Source: CAYMND01 sp964465065
Lineage (GTDB): Bacteria; Acidobacteriota; Aminicenantia; UBA2199
DNA length: 64,000 bases
Reading direction: 5' to 3'
NCBI GenBank assembly: GCA_964465065.1
Contig: CAYXHZ010000011.1
Coordinates: 1 to 64,000, forward strand
Of the stretch, positions 28,125-35,505 are shown one piece after another; position 1 is the first letter of the stretch, and every line of letters begins with the position of its first letter. The position numbers and the translations under genes are program-made. The notes under the pieces were generated by a model. The model had not been told where the DNA came from. It ran no database searches and worked only from the letters and a program-made list of their open reading frames with translations.

Positions 28125-28589
28125 TCAGCGATGGTACGGGTGGTGATGAATGATGGTCAGCGCCCGGTAAAGCTGTTCCAGGAACATGACGCGGAACAGT
28201 TCGTGGGGAAAGGTCATGTCCGAGAAAGAGAGTTTGAGCTGGCTGGTTGGAAACAGTGATGCAGGAAGTCCAGACGCACCGCCGATGGCGAAGGTCAGCG
28301 GGCTCTGGTTGTGGCTGAAATGATTGGAGAGCCAGACGGCGAAACGTTCCGAGGACATCTTGCCGCCCGTGGCATCCAGCAGGACCAGGTAGTCCCGGGA
28401 TTGGATATGCTTGTCGAACTGCTCCTGCACATAGGGGTCATCGGCGTTGTCCCGGTTGACTCGGGCTTCCCTGAGCTCGATCAGGTTGAACGGCAGGAAG
28501 GCGCCGATGCGCTTGCTGTAGTCTTTGCTCAACGCCTCGATGGCTGGCTCTTTGATGCGTCCGACGCAGATCAGCCTAATCTTTTCCAT
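28125..28589 (-). CDS. rlmH: 23S rRNA pseudouridine1915 N3-methyltransferase RlmH
   Basis: A 154-residue SPOUT-class methyltransferase that modifies pseudouridine 1915 in helix 69 of 23S rRNA. The family features are present: the N-terminal RLICVGRIKEP strand, YLVLLDATGGKMSSERFA, FAIGGASGLP forming the SAM-binding trefoil knot, and the C-terminal MTFPHELFRVMFLEQLYRA with HHHPYHR. Length matches the family. It ends the ribosomal/GTPase operon and overlaps the sigma-54 activator gene by 14 bases; it is convergent with fhs. Confidence 0.95.
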   Translation of the reverse strand: MEKIRLICVGRIKEPAIEALSKDYSKRIGAFLPFNLIELREARVNRDNADDPYVQEQFDKHIQSRDYLVLLDATGGKMSSERFAVWLSNHFSHNQSPLTFAIGGASGLPASLFPTSQLKLSFSDMTFPHELFRVMFLEQLYRALTIIHHHPYHR

Positions 28590-29493
28590 AGGTCCTCAGT
28601 TTGTTGTAGAGCGTCTTGCGGCTGATACCGAGGATATGGGCGACATTGGTTTTGTTTTTGTAACGCTGCAGCAGATGATTTATGTAGAGATGTTCCATCT
28701 CTTGTAGATTCGGTTCCCGGGCTTTGGTCATATTCAGGAAGGAGCCTTGTTCGAGGTGGGCGTGCACGCTGTGATCGTTCAGGCAGCCCGCGGATATGAC
28801 GCAACGGTTGACGAAATTCTCCAGCTCCCGGATGTTTCCGGGCCAGTGGTGATTGCACAGGGTTTCCCAGGCCTTGGCCTGCAAAGCGATCGGCGCGTTC
28901 TGGCGTGCCGCGAAATGTTTCAGCAGCGGTACGATATCCTCTTTTCTTTCGCGCAGGGGGGGAATGCGGATGGCGAATGCGGAAATCCGATAGTACAGGT
29001 CGGCCCTGAACTGTCCCGTCGCCACCTGGTTGTGGATGTCTTCGGCGGTGGAGAAGACGAACTGGGCCGCGATGGATCTTTCCTGTGTGGAACCGAGCGG
29101 GAAATACCGTTTCCTTTCGATAACGCGCAGGAGCTTGCTCTGGATGTCTGGTTTGAGGAGATCGATGCGGTTCAGGTAAAGAAGGCCGTTCTGGGCGTTT
29201 TGCCACAAGCCCGGGTGATCGGTGCTCGCTCCGGTGAAGGCGCCCTTAGTGTAGCCGAACCACTGGCTTTCCAGTAGCTGCTCTGGAATATCGGCGCAGT
29301 GCAGGCTGACGAAGGGGCCCGTTCCTTTTCGGGCGTGCAGGTATGCAGCCCAGACATCTTTACCCACGCCGGTTTCGCCGTACAGCAGGACGGGAAGGTG
29401 GTTGGCCGCCGCCTGATCCAGCTGCAGCCTGATCTCGCTGGTGCAGGGGGAGCCGAAAAGTTCAATCAAGGAAAAAATCGTATCGTTTGGCAT
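28576..29493 (-). CDS. Sigma-54 activator lacking a receiver, with odd Walker B
   Basis: A 305-residue NtrC-family AAA+ protein without N-terminal sensory domain. It has Walker A GETGVGKD (39-46), the sigma-54 contact loop GAFTGA (84-89), sensor II region HHWPGNIRELENFV and a C-terminal Fis-type helix-turn-helix (HILGISRKTLYNKL). The Walker B stretch reads LLYLNRID (104-111): the usual Asp-Glu pair is Asn108-Arg109, so ATP hydrolysis may be impaired. ATG 29493 is chosen; it overlaps rsfS by 32 bases. It sits inside the otherwise standard rplU-to-rlmH operon, which is unusual. Confidence 0.85.
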   Translation of the reverse strand: MPNDTIFSLIELFGSPCTSEIRLQLDQAAANHLPVLLYGETGVGKDVWAAYLHARKGTGPFVSLHCADIPEQLLESQWFGYTKGAFTGASTDHPGLWQNAQNGLLYLNRIDLLKPDIQSKLLRVIERKRYFPLGSTQERSIAAQFVFSTAEDIHNQVATGQFRADLYYRISAFAIRIPPLRERKEDIVPLLKHFAARQNAPIALQAKAWETLCNHHWPGNIRELENFVNRCVISAGCLNDHSVHAHLEQGSFLNMTKAREPNLQEMEHLYINHLLQRYKNKTNVAHILGISRKTLYNKLRTYGKD

Positions 29494-29863
29494 CCATCCA
29501 CATTTTTTCCAGGGCGTATCGTTCTCGTACTTCCGGCAGGAAGATGTGAGCAATGAAGTCGATATAATCGATCAGAATCCATTCTCCGCTCTGCGTGCCC
29601 TCCACACTGAAGGGTTTGTTCTTCATTTCCTGGGCGAGTTGACAGGTGATTTCATCGCATATCGCCTGATTCTGCCGGGACGATTGACCTGAGCACAGGA
29701 TCAGGTAGTCACTGATGTCGCACAGACCGGCCAGCTTGAGCACGGTGATGCGTTCTGCCTTTTTATCCAGCATGGCCTGGATGGTCCGCTTGACTGTCGC
29801 AGGCAGTTTACGCTTTTTCAGGTCACTCAACAGTGAAGTCAACTGATTTTGGGAGTCAGGCAT
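29462..29863 (-). CDS. rsfS: Ribosomal silencing factor RsfS
   Basis: Binds ribosomal protein L14 and blocks subunit joining when nutrients are scarce. The 133-residue product has the Iojap/RsfS pattern DISDYLILCSGQSSRQNQAI and the conserved GEWILIDYIDFIAHIF, then a C-terminal YALEKMW. The ATG at 29863 has AAGGAG upstream and overlaps the nadD stop by eight bases; a longer ORF upstream lies inside nadD and is discounted. nadD-rsfS-rlmH is the standard order in many bacteria. Confidence 0.93.
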   Translation of the reverse strand: MPDSQNQLTSLLSDLKKRKLPATVKRTIQAMLDKKAERITVLKLAGLCDISDYLILCSGQSSRQNQAICDEITCQLAQEMKNKPFSVEGTQSGEWILIDYIDFIAHIFLPEVRERYALEKMWMDAKRYDFFLD

Positions 29864-30509
29864 ACAGTTTGTTCTCCTTGATCGCCTTGACGATCGGATC
29901 GGGTAATAAATGTTCGTAAGGCTGTCCGGTACGGATACGGTTGCGAATGTCGGTGGACGAGATGGCAATGGTATGTGCGGCAGCCGTGAACAGGGTGATT
30001 TGTCGGGGGGCGGGCAATGTCGGCGGATTTTGGTGCATATGGATCGACTCCCGCTCGCAGAGTCGGAGCAGACCTGACTGGTGTTCCGGTGTTCTGAGGT
30101 ACACCAGAAACCCGATCATGTCGAGGAGGGTCGAGTAGCGGTGCCAGGTTTGAATCGCCAGAAAGGCCTCGCTGCCGCAGATGAAGTAGAATGACTGCTC
30201 CGGATAGCGAGCCTGGAGTTGTCCGATGGTGTTGACCGTCCAGGAAGGATCCTTGCGGTCCAGTTCGGATCTGTCGGCATACAGGCCGGCAAACGGGGAC
30301 AGGGCCATTTCCAGCAGGCTGAACCGTAAGCCGGGCTCGGCGATTTGCGGTCCCGATTTATGTGGTGGTTTTGCCGAAAGGATGTAGCGCACGGAATCGA
30401 TCGGAAAATGGGCCAGTACGGTTTGACCCAGACCGATATGTCCCCAATGGGGTGGGTTGAACGTCCCTCCCAGCAGGCCTATGTTCTCTGGTTTGTTTGT
30501 TTCGGACAT
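29856..30509 (-). CDS. nadD: Nicotinate-nucleotide adenylyltransferase NadD
   Basis: Adenylates nicotinate mononucleotide to deamido-NAD in NAD synthesis. The 217-residue protein has the nucleotidyltransferase motif GGTFNPPHWGH near the N-terminus (residues 14-24), the NadD pattern AKPPHK for substrate binding, FICGSEAFLAIQTWH in the middle and ISSTDIRNRIRTG near the end. It overlaps obg by 31 bases upstream and rsfS by eight downstream, so it is translationally coupled on both sides. Confidence 0.94.
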   Translation of the reverse strand: MSETNKPENIGLLGGTFNPPHWGHIGLGQTVLAHFPIDSVRYILSAKPPHKSGPQIAEPGLRFSLLEMALSPFAGLYADRSELDRKDPSWTVNTIGQLQARYPEQSFYFICGSEAFLAIQTWHRYSTLLDMIGFLVYLRTPEHQSGLLRLCERESIHMHQNPPTLPAPRQITLFTAAAHTIAISSTDIRNRIRTGQPYEHLLPDPIVKAIKENKLYA

Positions 30510-31498
30510 GCTCGGAACATCATCTCGGTCAATTGCATGATATTGTAACCCGAAGCGGCAGAGATGGCAATGAACTCGGTGTGCAGCTCCCGGCTTTTTT
30601 TTCGGAGTTTGTCCAGATCGGGGCTGTTGTCCTGCTCAGGCAACAGGTCGGTTTTATTGGCGACGATGATTTTTTTCTTTCGCAACAGGGCCGGACTGTA
30701 TTGTTCAAGTTCCTGGAGAAGGATGTCCAGTTGTCTGGCCGGTTCCATTCCGGTGGCGGGAAAGGAATCGATGATGAAGACGAGAAGCTCCGTTCTTTCG
30801 ACATGTCGCAGGAAGGTGGTTCCCATGCCGATTCCGCGATGGGCGCCTTCGATCAGGCCGGGAATGTCGGCGACGACCAGGCTCTGGTGATTGAGATCCA
30901 CCACGCCCAGATTGGGGGTGATGGTGGTGAAGGGGTAGTCGGCGATCTTGGGCTTGGCATTGCTGATCTTGGAAATCAGTGTCGATTTGCCGGCATTGGG
31001 CAGTCCGACCAGACCGACAGCGGCCACCAGCTTCAGTTCCAAGATCACCCGCATGGTCTGTCCCGGTTCTCCGGGTTGAGCGAAACGGGGGGTCTGGTTG
31101 GTGGAACTTTTAAAACGGGCGTTTCCCTGACCGCCGCGACCCCCGGGCAGCAGGGTGTATTCCAGGCCGGGTTTGGCCAAGTCGACCAGGAGGTCGTTGG
31201 TTTCCGCTTCTCTGATGAGCGTGCCTGCGGGCAGGATTAGAACCAGGTCCTGACCATCGGCCCCGGTTTTGTTGCGGCCGGCCCCATTCATACCGTTTTT
31301 GGCCGAAAGTTGAGTCAGGTGGCGGTAGTCGACCAGGGAATAGCAATTGCCCACGGTTTTGAGAATGACGTTGCCTCCGTTGCCCCCGTCTCCGCCATCC
31401 GGGCCGCCATGAGGAATATACTTTTCGCGGCGGAAACTGACGGAACCGCTTCCACCCTTTCCGGATTTCAAGATTAAATTGACTTGATCAACAAACAT
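30479..31498 (-). CDS. obg: GTPase Obg (ObgE/CgtA)
   Basis: Essential ribosome-associated GTPase acting in 50S assembly and stress control. The 339-residue protein has the Gly-rich N-terminal Obg fold (KGGSGSVSFRREKYIPHGGP, DGGDGGNGGN) and the G domain with G1 GLPNAGKST, G3 DIPGLIEGAH, G4 NKTDLL and G5 ISAASG; it lacks the acidic C-terminal tail of some homologues. Its Shine-Dalgarno AGGTGA lies just three bases before the ATG and is complementary to two upstream copies of GTCACCTG (see the regulatory entry), suggesting translational control. Confidence 0.96.
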   Translation of the reverse strand: MFVDQVNLILKSGKGGSGSVSFRREKYIPHGGPDGGDGGNGGNVILKTVGNCYSLVDYRHLTQLSAKNGMNGAGRNKTGADGQDLVLILPAGTLIREAETNDLLVDLAKPGLEYTLLPGGRGGQGNARFKSSTNQTPRFAQPGEPGQTMRVILELKLVAAVGLVGLPNAGKSTLISKISNAKPKIADYPFTTITPNLGVVDLNHQSLVVADIPGLIEGAHRGIGMGTTFLRHVERTELLVFIIDSFPATGMEPARQLDILLQELEQYSPALLRKKKIIVANKTDLLPEQDNSPDLDKLRKKSRELHTEFIAISAASGYNIMQLTEMMFRACPKQTNQRT

Positions 31499-31500
31499 GA

Positions 31501-31588
31501 GTCACCTGTGTAGGTTTCCGCACTGAAGAACATAGAAAACTGCCCAGTACGCCTATCCAGTTGATACAGTCGGCAGGTGACAGGTGAC
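31501..31588 (-). promoter_or_regulatory. Inverted repeats able to mask the obg ribosome-binding site
   Basis: In the mRNA, GTCACCTG occurs twice in overlapping tandem (31588-31581 and 31581-31574) between rpmA and obg. Both are perfectly complementary to CAGGTGAC (31508-31501), which contains the obg Shine-Dalgarno. Either copy could form an eight-base-pair stem closing a loop of about 65-72 bases. The function is inferred. Confidence 0.45.
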
Positions 31589-31599
31589 GGGAAGGCAGA

Positions 31600-31851
31600 C
31601 TAATTGGCGATAACCTCGACAAATTTTCGGTTATTCTTTTCGCAGAACGACACTTTTCCGGATACCAGGGCGAACAGGGTGTCATCTTTGCCCAGACCGA
31701 CGTTTTTGCCCGGTTTGATGCGGGTGCCTCGCTGACGAACGATTATGGAACCGGCGTTGATCTGCTCGCCGCCGTATTTTTTCACGCCCAGTCTCTTGGA
31801 TCTGCTGTCACGACCGTTTTTAGCGCTACCGCCAGATTTTTTGGTTGCCAT
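31600..31851 (-). CDS. rpmA: 50S ribosomal protein L27
   Basis: An 83-residue ribosomal protein next to the peptidyl-transferase centre. It begins MATKKSGGSAKNGRDS, without the cleavable extension seen in Firmicutes, and has the conserved VGLGKDDTLFALVSGKV. It is normal length and follows rplU by 28 bases. The ATG at 31851 is preceded by a GAGGAGC-like Shine-Dalgarno. Confidence 0.97.
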   Translation of the reverse strand: MATKKSGGSAKNGRDSRSKRLGVKKYGGEQINAGSIIVRQRGTRIKPGKNVGLGKDDTLFALVSGKVSFCEKNNRKFVEVIAN

Positions 31852-31879
31852 TGTGAGCTCCTCGGTGGTTATGCCAGGT

Positions 31880-32194
31880 TCAATTCAAAGCGATTTTATC
31901 GATCCGAACCCGATGGTACTGCTGGCGATGTCCCCTGGTTCGTTTGTACTGTTTCTTGGATTTCTTCTTGAAAATGATGACCTTGTCATCTTTTACTTCT
32001 TCCAGCACCGTGGCCAGGATGGATGCGCCATCAAGGTAAGGGGTACCGATGTGTACCGAATCGTTCTGAACGAGCAGAACTTTGTCGAAAGTATGGTTTT
32101 TGCTGGGGGTGGCGTCTTGCAGCAGTTCAACATCCAGGATGTCGCCTTCTTCAACTCTGTATTGCTTACCGCCGGTTTCGATTATCGCAAACAT
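31880..32194 (-). CDS. rplU: 50S ribosomal protein L21
   Basis: A 104-residue 50S protein with the N-terminal MFAIIETGGKQYRVEEGD and the C-terminal RTRGHRQQYHRVRIDKI, both diagnostic. The ATG at 32194 has AAGGAG upstream and starts the conserved protein exactly, so the much longer upstream ORF is rejected. It is the first gene of rplU-rpmA-obg-nadD-rsfS-(activator)-rlmH and is preceded by a leader of about 150 bases. Confidence 0.97.
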   Translation of the reverse strand: MFAIIETGGKQYRVEEGDILDVELLQDATPSKNHTFDKVLLVQNDSVHIGTPYLDGASILATVLEEVKDDKVIIFKKKSKKQYKRTRGHRQQYHRVRIDKIALN

Positions 32195-32341
32195 GGACCT
32201 GTCTCCTTTATTTTCTCTTGTAGACTGTGCATCTATACCACAACATCGGCGAGAAGTCAACGCACCGGTGCGCAATGAAGATCGGCGAATGCCTTCGGCA
32301 GGGCTCCTGGCCGGAACCAGTCTGCCGGAACCGGAAAATGA
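32195..32341 (-). promoter_or_regulatory. Untranslated leader of the rplU operon
   Basis: Between the promoter -10 at 32348 and the rplU start lie about 147 bases with no ORF on the right strand. It contains a perfect 12-base palindrome CGCACCGGTGCG (32261-32272). Leaders of L21 operons are known in other bacteria to be bound by L21; whether this one matches those structures I cannot tell by eye. Confidence 0.4.
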
Positions 32342-32347
32342 AAACGT

Positions 32348-32376
32348 ATTATAACGTGCTTTTATTATAATTGAAA
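32348..32376 (-). promoter_or_regulatory. Promoter of the rplU operon
   Basis: Minus-strand TATAAT (32348-32353) with a weak TTTCAA (32371-32376) at 17 bases. It is the best -10 upstream of rplU. Confidence 0.45.
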
Positions 32377-32583
32377 TAATAGCGCCCATTGCAGACCCCA
32401 TTTTGCTGAGGGTCTATTGCTGAAGCATTTGATGAAAAAGATAAAAAAAAGAGTAAAACATGCTTTTTTTTACAAACACGATATGTAGAGTGTCTGGAAG
32501 TTAGCTTGTGTATATGCAGTGTTTTGGTCGGTGGTGATATTGACAGAGCCGATATATCAATAAAAAGCAAGGTTTTTTTTTGC
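32377..32583 (+). other. AT-rich gap between rplU and pilM promoters
   Basis: This part of the 457-base gene-free stretch between rplU and pilM is clearly AT-richer than its surroundings and has runs of A and T (for example near 32443-32450 and 32464-32471). No ORF, tRNA or convincing terminator was seen. A lone TTGACA at 32540-32545 has no matching -10 at a proper distance. It may hold activator sites for the pil promoter, but no specific site is supported. Confidence 0.4.
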
Positions 32584-32612
32584 TTGACAATTTAAAAATC
32601 GTGTGCTAATTA
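32584..32612 (+). promoter_or_regulatory. Sigma-70 promoter of the pilMNOPQ operon
   Basis: Perfect TTGACA (32584-32589), a 17-base spacer and TAATTA (32607-32612) preceded by TGC as an extended -10. A start near 32620 leaves a leader of about 30 bases with a GGAG site. Confidence 0.65.
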
Positions 32613-32651
32613 ATTTTTCGAGATGTATCAACGAAAAGGATGGAGATGCGA

Positions 32652-33737
32652 ATGGCCTTTTTTGATTTTCTAAAAATAGGACCAAAGAAGTGTGTCGGCT
32701 TAGACATGGGCTCTTTTGCGTTGAAGCTGGTTGAGCTGAAACCAAAAAAGCGAGGAAAACAGATCGTCTATGAATTGATTTCGCTGGGGTACGAGCCGGT
32801 TCCGTATCAATCTATCGTTGAGGGCAGCATCATGGACTCGACAGCGGTCTCTGATGCGCTTCAGCATGTTTTTTACGAGAGCAAGGCCAAGACCGCCAAT
32901 CTTTCCATGGGCGTATCGGGCAGCTCGGTGATCGTCAAACGAATCGAGGTGCAGCGGCTCAGTTCGGCGGAGATGCACGAACATATCCTATGGGAAGCCC
33001 GCCCCCATATTCCGTTCACCCCGGAAGAGGTCAACATCGACTACGACATCATTGAGTCGCCCGACGTCAACCCGGACAAGGTCGCCGTCATCCTGGCCGC
33101 AGCCAAGAAGGAAAAACTGAACGATTACCTCAATGTCGTCAACATGGCCAGCAAAAACGCCATGATGGTGGATCTCGAATCCTTTGCTTTGCTCAACAGC
33201 GTGATGGTCAATTACGAAATGTATCGGGACCGGGTCATCGCCATCATCAACATCGGCGCCTCCATTACCAACGTGGTGATCGCCAGAGGCGGATACCCCA
33301 TCTTTGTTCGGGATATCGCCTTCGGCGGCAACCAGTTCACGGATTTGATTCAGAAAGAATTGAACCTGAAATACGAAAAAGCGGAATCGGTCAAGAAAGG
33401 GCGGCAGATCGACGGGGTGTCTCCGGGAGCCGTCAAGCCGGTCGTCAACCTGATTTTCAGCGAGTTACGCAACGAAATCAAGAAAACCCTGGAATTCTTC
33501 CGCTCCACCGCGGGTGAAGGACGGATTGACAACATCATGTTGAGCGGTGGTACGGCCAACATGGATTCGATCATCGATTTCTTCTCTCAGGAGTTCGATA
33601 TTCCGGTGGAAATCGTCAATCCCTTCAACGCGATCGAGGTCAAGGACCGTTTTGACAAAAACTTCATCAATGATATGGCCCCGGTGTTTACGGTTGCCGT
33701 GGGATTGGCGTTACGGGCTGTTGGAGATGATAAATGA
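32652..33737 (+). CDS. pilM: Type IV pilus assembly protein PilM
   Basis: Actin/FtsA-like cytoplasmic ATPase that anchors PilN and links the alignment complex to the pilus motor. The product of about 361 residues starts MAFFDFLKIG and has the phosphate-1 motif VGLDMGSFALKLVEL, and later INIGASITNVVI and MLSGGTANMDSI, as in PilM. GGAG at 32642-32645 lies six bases before ATG 32652, so this start is preferred to in-frame ATGs at 32640 and 32646. It overlaps pilN by ATGA. Confidence 0.93.
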   Translation: MAFFDFLKIGPKKCVGLDMGSFALKLVELKPKKRGKQIVYELISLGYEPVPYQSIVEGSIMDSTAVSDALQHVFYESKAKTANLSMGVSGSSVIVKRIEVQRLSSAEMHEHILWEARPHIPFTPEEVNIDYDIIESPDVNPDKVAVILAAAKKEKLNDYLNVVNMASKNAMMVDLESFALLNSVMVNYEMYRDRVIAIINIGASITNVVIARGGYPIFVRDIAFGGNQFTDLIQKELNLKYEKAESVKKGRQIDGVSPGAVKPVVNLIFSELRNEIKKTLEFFRSTAGEGRIDNIMLSGGTANMDSIIDFFSQEFDIPVEIVNPFNAIEVKDRFDKNFINDMAPVFTVAVGLALRAVGDDK

Positions 33738-34336
33738 TAAAAGTCAATTTATTGAGCCCAGAAAAAAAGGAAAGTACGGCGGCGGAAGGGCCGGTCAGCT
33801 TCGCCAAGGCCGAACAAACGACCTCCAATGTAAATATTCCGGCAATCGTAGCGGCGGTGGTGATCGTTTTGGGCGTCGTTGGCGCCATATTCTGGATGCA
33901 GAACGATAAGATCGGCCGTTTGCGCAACGATTCGGCGCGCCTTAAAACTGAAATGACCCGCTACACGGAAACTCTCAAAACGATTGACGAATTGGAAAAC
34001 ACTCGTAATCAGCTGAAGAAGAAAATCGAAATCATCAATGAGCTGAAAGGCCATCAGCAGGAAGTCGTCAAAATGATGGACAAGGTGTCCGAGGCGCTCC
34101 CTGACTGGGCATGGATCACCGAGATGACCTTCAGTTCCGGATCGGTGACCATCGCCGGAAAGGCGCTGACCAACAACCTGATCGCGGATTTCATATCCAG
34201 GCTGAAAGATTCCAACTATTTTCCGAGTGTGGATTACAAGGACAGTCAGCTGAAAGTTTTGCAAGGCGTCGAGGTCTACGAATTCAGGCTCGCCTGTTCC
34301 TACCAGGAGCCTGGCAAAACCAAAGAGGTGATGTAA
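33734..34336 (+). CDS. pilN: Type IV pilus assembly protein PilN
   Basis: Bitopic inner-membrane protein of the alignment complex. The 200-residue product begins MIKVNLLSPEKK, the short cytoplasmic N-terminal motif (consensus INLLP) that binds PilM, followed by a membrane segment (about 35-58), a coiled coil (60-105) and a small periplasmic domain. It overlaps pilM by four bases, and its stop abuts the pilO start directly. Confidence 0.9.
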   Translation: MIKVNLLSPEKKESTAAEGPVSFAKAEQTTSNVNIPAIVAAVVIVLGVVGAIFWMQNDKIGRLRNDSARLKTEMTRYTETLKTIDELENTRNQLKKKIEIINELKGHQQEVVKMMDKVSEALPDWAWITEMTFSSGSVTIAGKALTNNLIADFISRLKDSNYFPSVDYKDSQLKVLQGVEVYEFRLACSYQEPGKTKEVM

Positions 34337-34966
34337 ATGGACCTGCAAAATATGCCATGGTGGGGTCAGTTTCTGGTAATATTACTGGTCGTCGGCATTG
34401 TGGCCGGGGTGGGTTTCTACTACTTCTGGTACAGCGATTCGACTCAGCAGGTTCAGGCCCTCGAGAAGGAAATTGACGGTCTGAACATAGAAATCCGCCG
34501 GGCGCAGCTGAAAATCAAGGACGTAGACAAGATCAAGGCCGAGGTGGAGACGATCAAAGGCCAGCTCAACCTGCTCAAAAACATCCTGCCGGAAGAGAAG
34601 GACATCGCCGGAATCATCAAACAGGTACAGAATATTATCGCCGCGACCAGGCTCAAGAACACAAAGTTTGTGCAAAAGGCCAATCAGAAGCGGGAGATAT
34701 ATACCGAAATTCCACTGGACATCGTGGTCGAGGCCAATTACCACAACCTGGGTATTTTCTTCGACCAGCTGTCCAAGATCACCAAGCTCTTCACGGTCAA
34801 CAACCTCAAACTTGTGCCCCGGAAACAAATGTCCACCGAATATACGGTCGACGCCTCGTTCACCGCGACCACCTACACCTACGTGGACGAACCGCTGCAG
34901 CTGGAGGAGACCGGACCGGCCAAAGGGAAAAGTCGACGCAGGACGGCGAAAGGGGGTAATAAATGA
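34337..34966 (+). CDS. pilO: Type IV pilus assembly protein PilO
   Basis: Partner of PilN in the inner-membrane alignment complex. The 209-residue protein has one membrane segment (about 10-30), a coiled coil (35-80) with the typical LLKNILPEEKDIAGIIKQ and a ferredoxin-like periplasmic domain. The C-terminal tail after about residue 190 is Lys/Arg-rich (KGKSRRRTAKGG), longer than usual. It starts directly after the pilN stop and overlaps pilP by four bases. Confidence 0.9.
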   Translation: MDLQNMPWWGQFLVILLVVGIVAGVGFYYFWYSDSTQQVQALEKEIDGLNIEIRRAQLKIKDVDKIKAEVETIKGQLNLLKNILPEEKDIAGIIKQVQNIIAATRLKNTKFVQKANQKREIYTEIPLDIVVEANYHNLGIFFDQLSKITKLFTVNNLKLVPRKQMSTEYTVDASFTATTYTYVDEPLQLEETGPAKGKSRRRTAKGGNK

Positions 34967-35505
34967 AACGGTATATGCTTTTTTTTCTCAACCTGTGCTT
35001 CATCGTCTGCCTGACCGTGTGCGGGATCTTGGAGCTCGGGGCCCAGGATGAAGCGGCGCAGCCGGTGAGCAGCGCAACCGATCCGGCCGACCAAACCCAG
35101 CAAACGGGACAGAACCAGACTGCGGAAGAAGGCATAGCGTCACCGGATACCTTCATCTACTTGCCCCGGGGCAGAAGAGACCCGTTCTGGGACCTGCTCG
35201 GCAACGCCAAGGCGGGCAAAGATGCCAAAGGTCGTGAGGCCATCCCAGGAATCGCCGGCCTGATGATCGACGAGCTCGAACTGGACGGCATCATTTTTAA
35301 AAGCGACAAATATTTTGCCGCCATGAAGGGGCCCGACAGTCAACCGTACCTGGTAACCGTTGGCGAAAGCGTCTACGATGGCGAGATCGTGAAAATCGAC
35401 AGCCACTCGGTAGTCTTTAAAAAAATATTGACGATTGCGATAGGCGGGGCAACAGAACGGTATATCACCAAGCGTTTAAACCCCGAGGAGGAGCAGGAAA
35501 AATGA
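34963..35505 (+). CDS. pilP: Type IV pilus assembly protein PilP
   Basis: Periplasmic protein joining PilN/PilO to the secretin PilQ. The 180-residue product has an N-terminal hydrophobic leader (about 3-22) and a flexible Gln/Thr-rich stretch, then a small beta domain from about 60. The Cys at the end of the leader (CLTVCG) lacks the usual small residue before it, so lipidation, normal for PilP, is uncertain. It overlaps pilO and pilQ by four bases each. Confidence 0.85.
   Translation: MKRYMLFFLNLCFIVCLTVCGILELGAQDEAAQPVSSATDPADQTQQTGQNQTAEEGIASPDTFIYLPRGRRDPFWDLLGNAKAGKDAKGREAIPGIAGLMIDELELDGIIFKSDKYFAAMKGPDSQPYLVTVGESVYDGEIVKIDSHSVVFKKILTIAIGGATERYITKRLNPEEEQEK

Noticed and set aside
32423..32471. 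AAGCAT...ATGCTT followed by eight T as a terminator
   Set aside because: Only six base pairs with a loop of about 31 bases in an AT-rich stretch; not convincing.
32540..32568. A second TTGACA upstream of pilM as a promoter
   Set aside because: No acceptable -10 hexamer lies 16-18 bases downstream.
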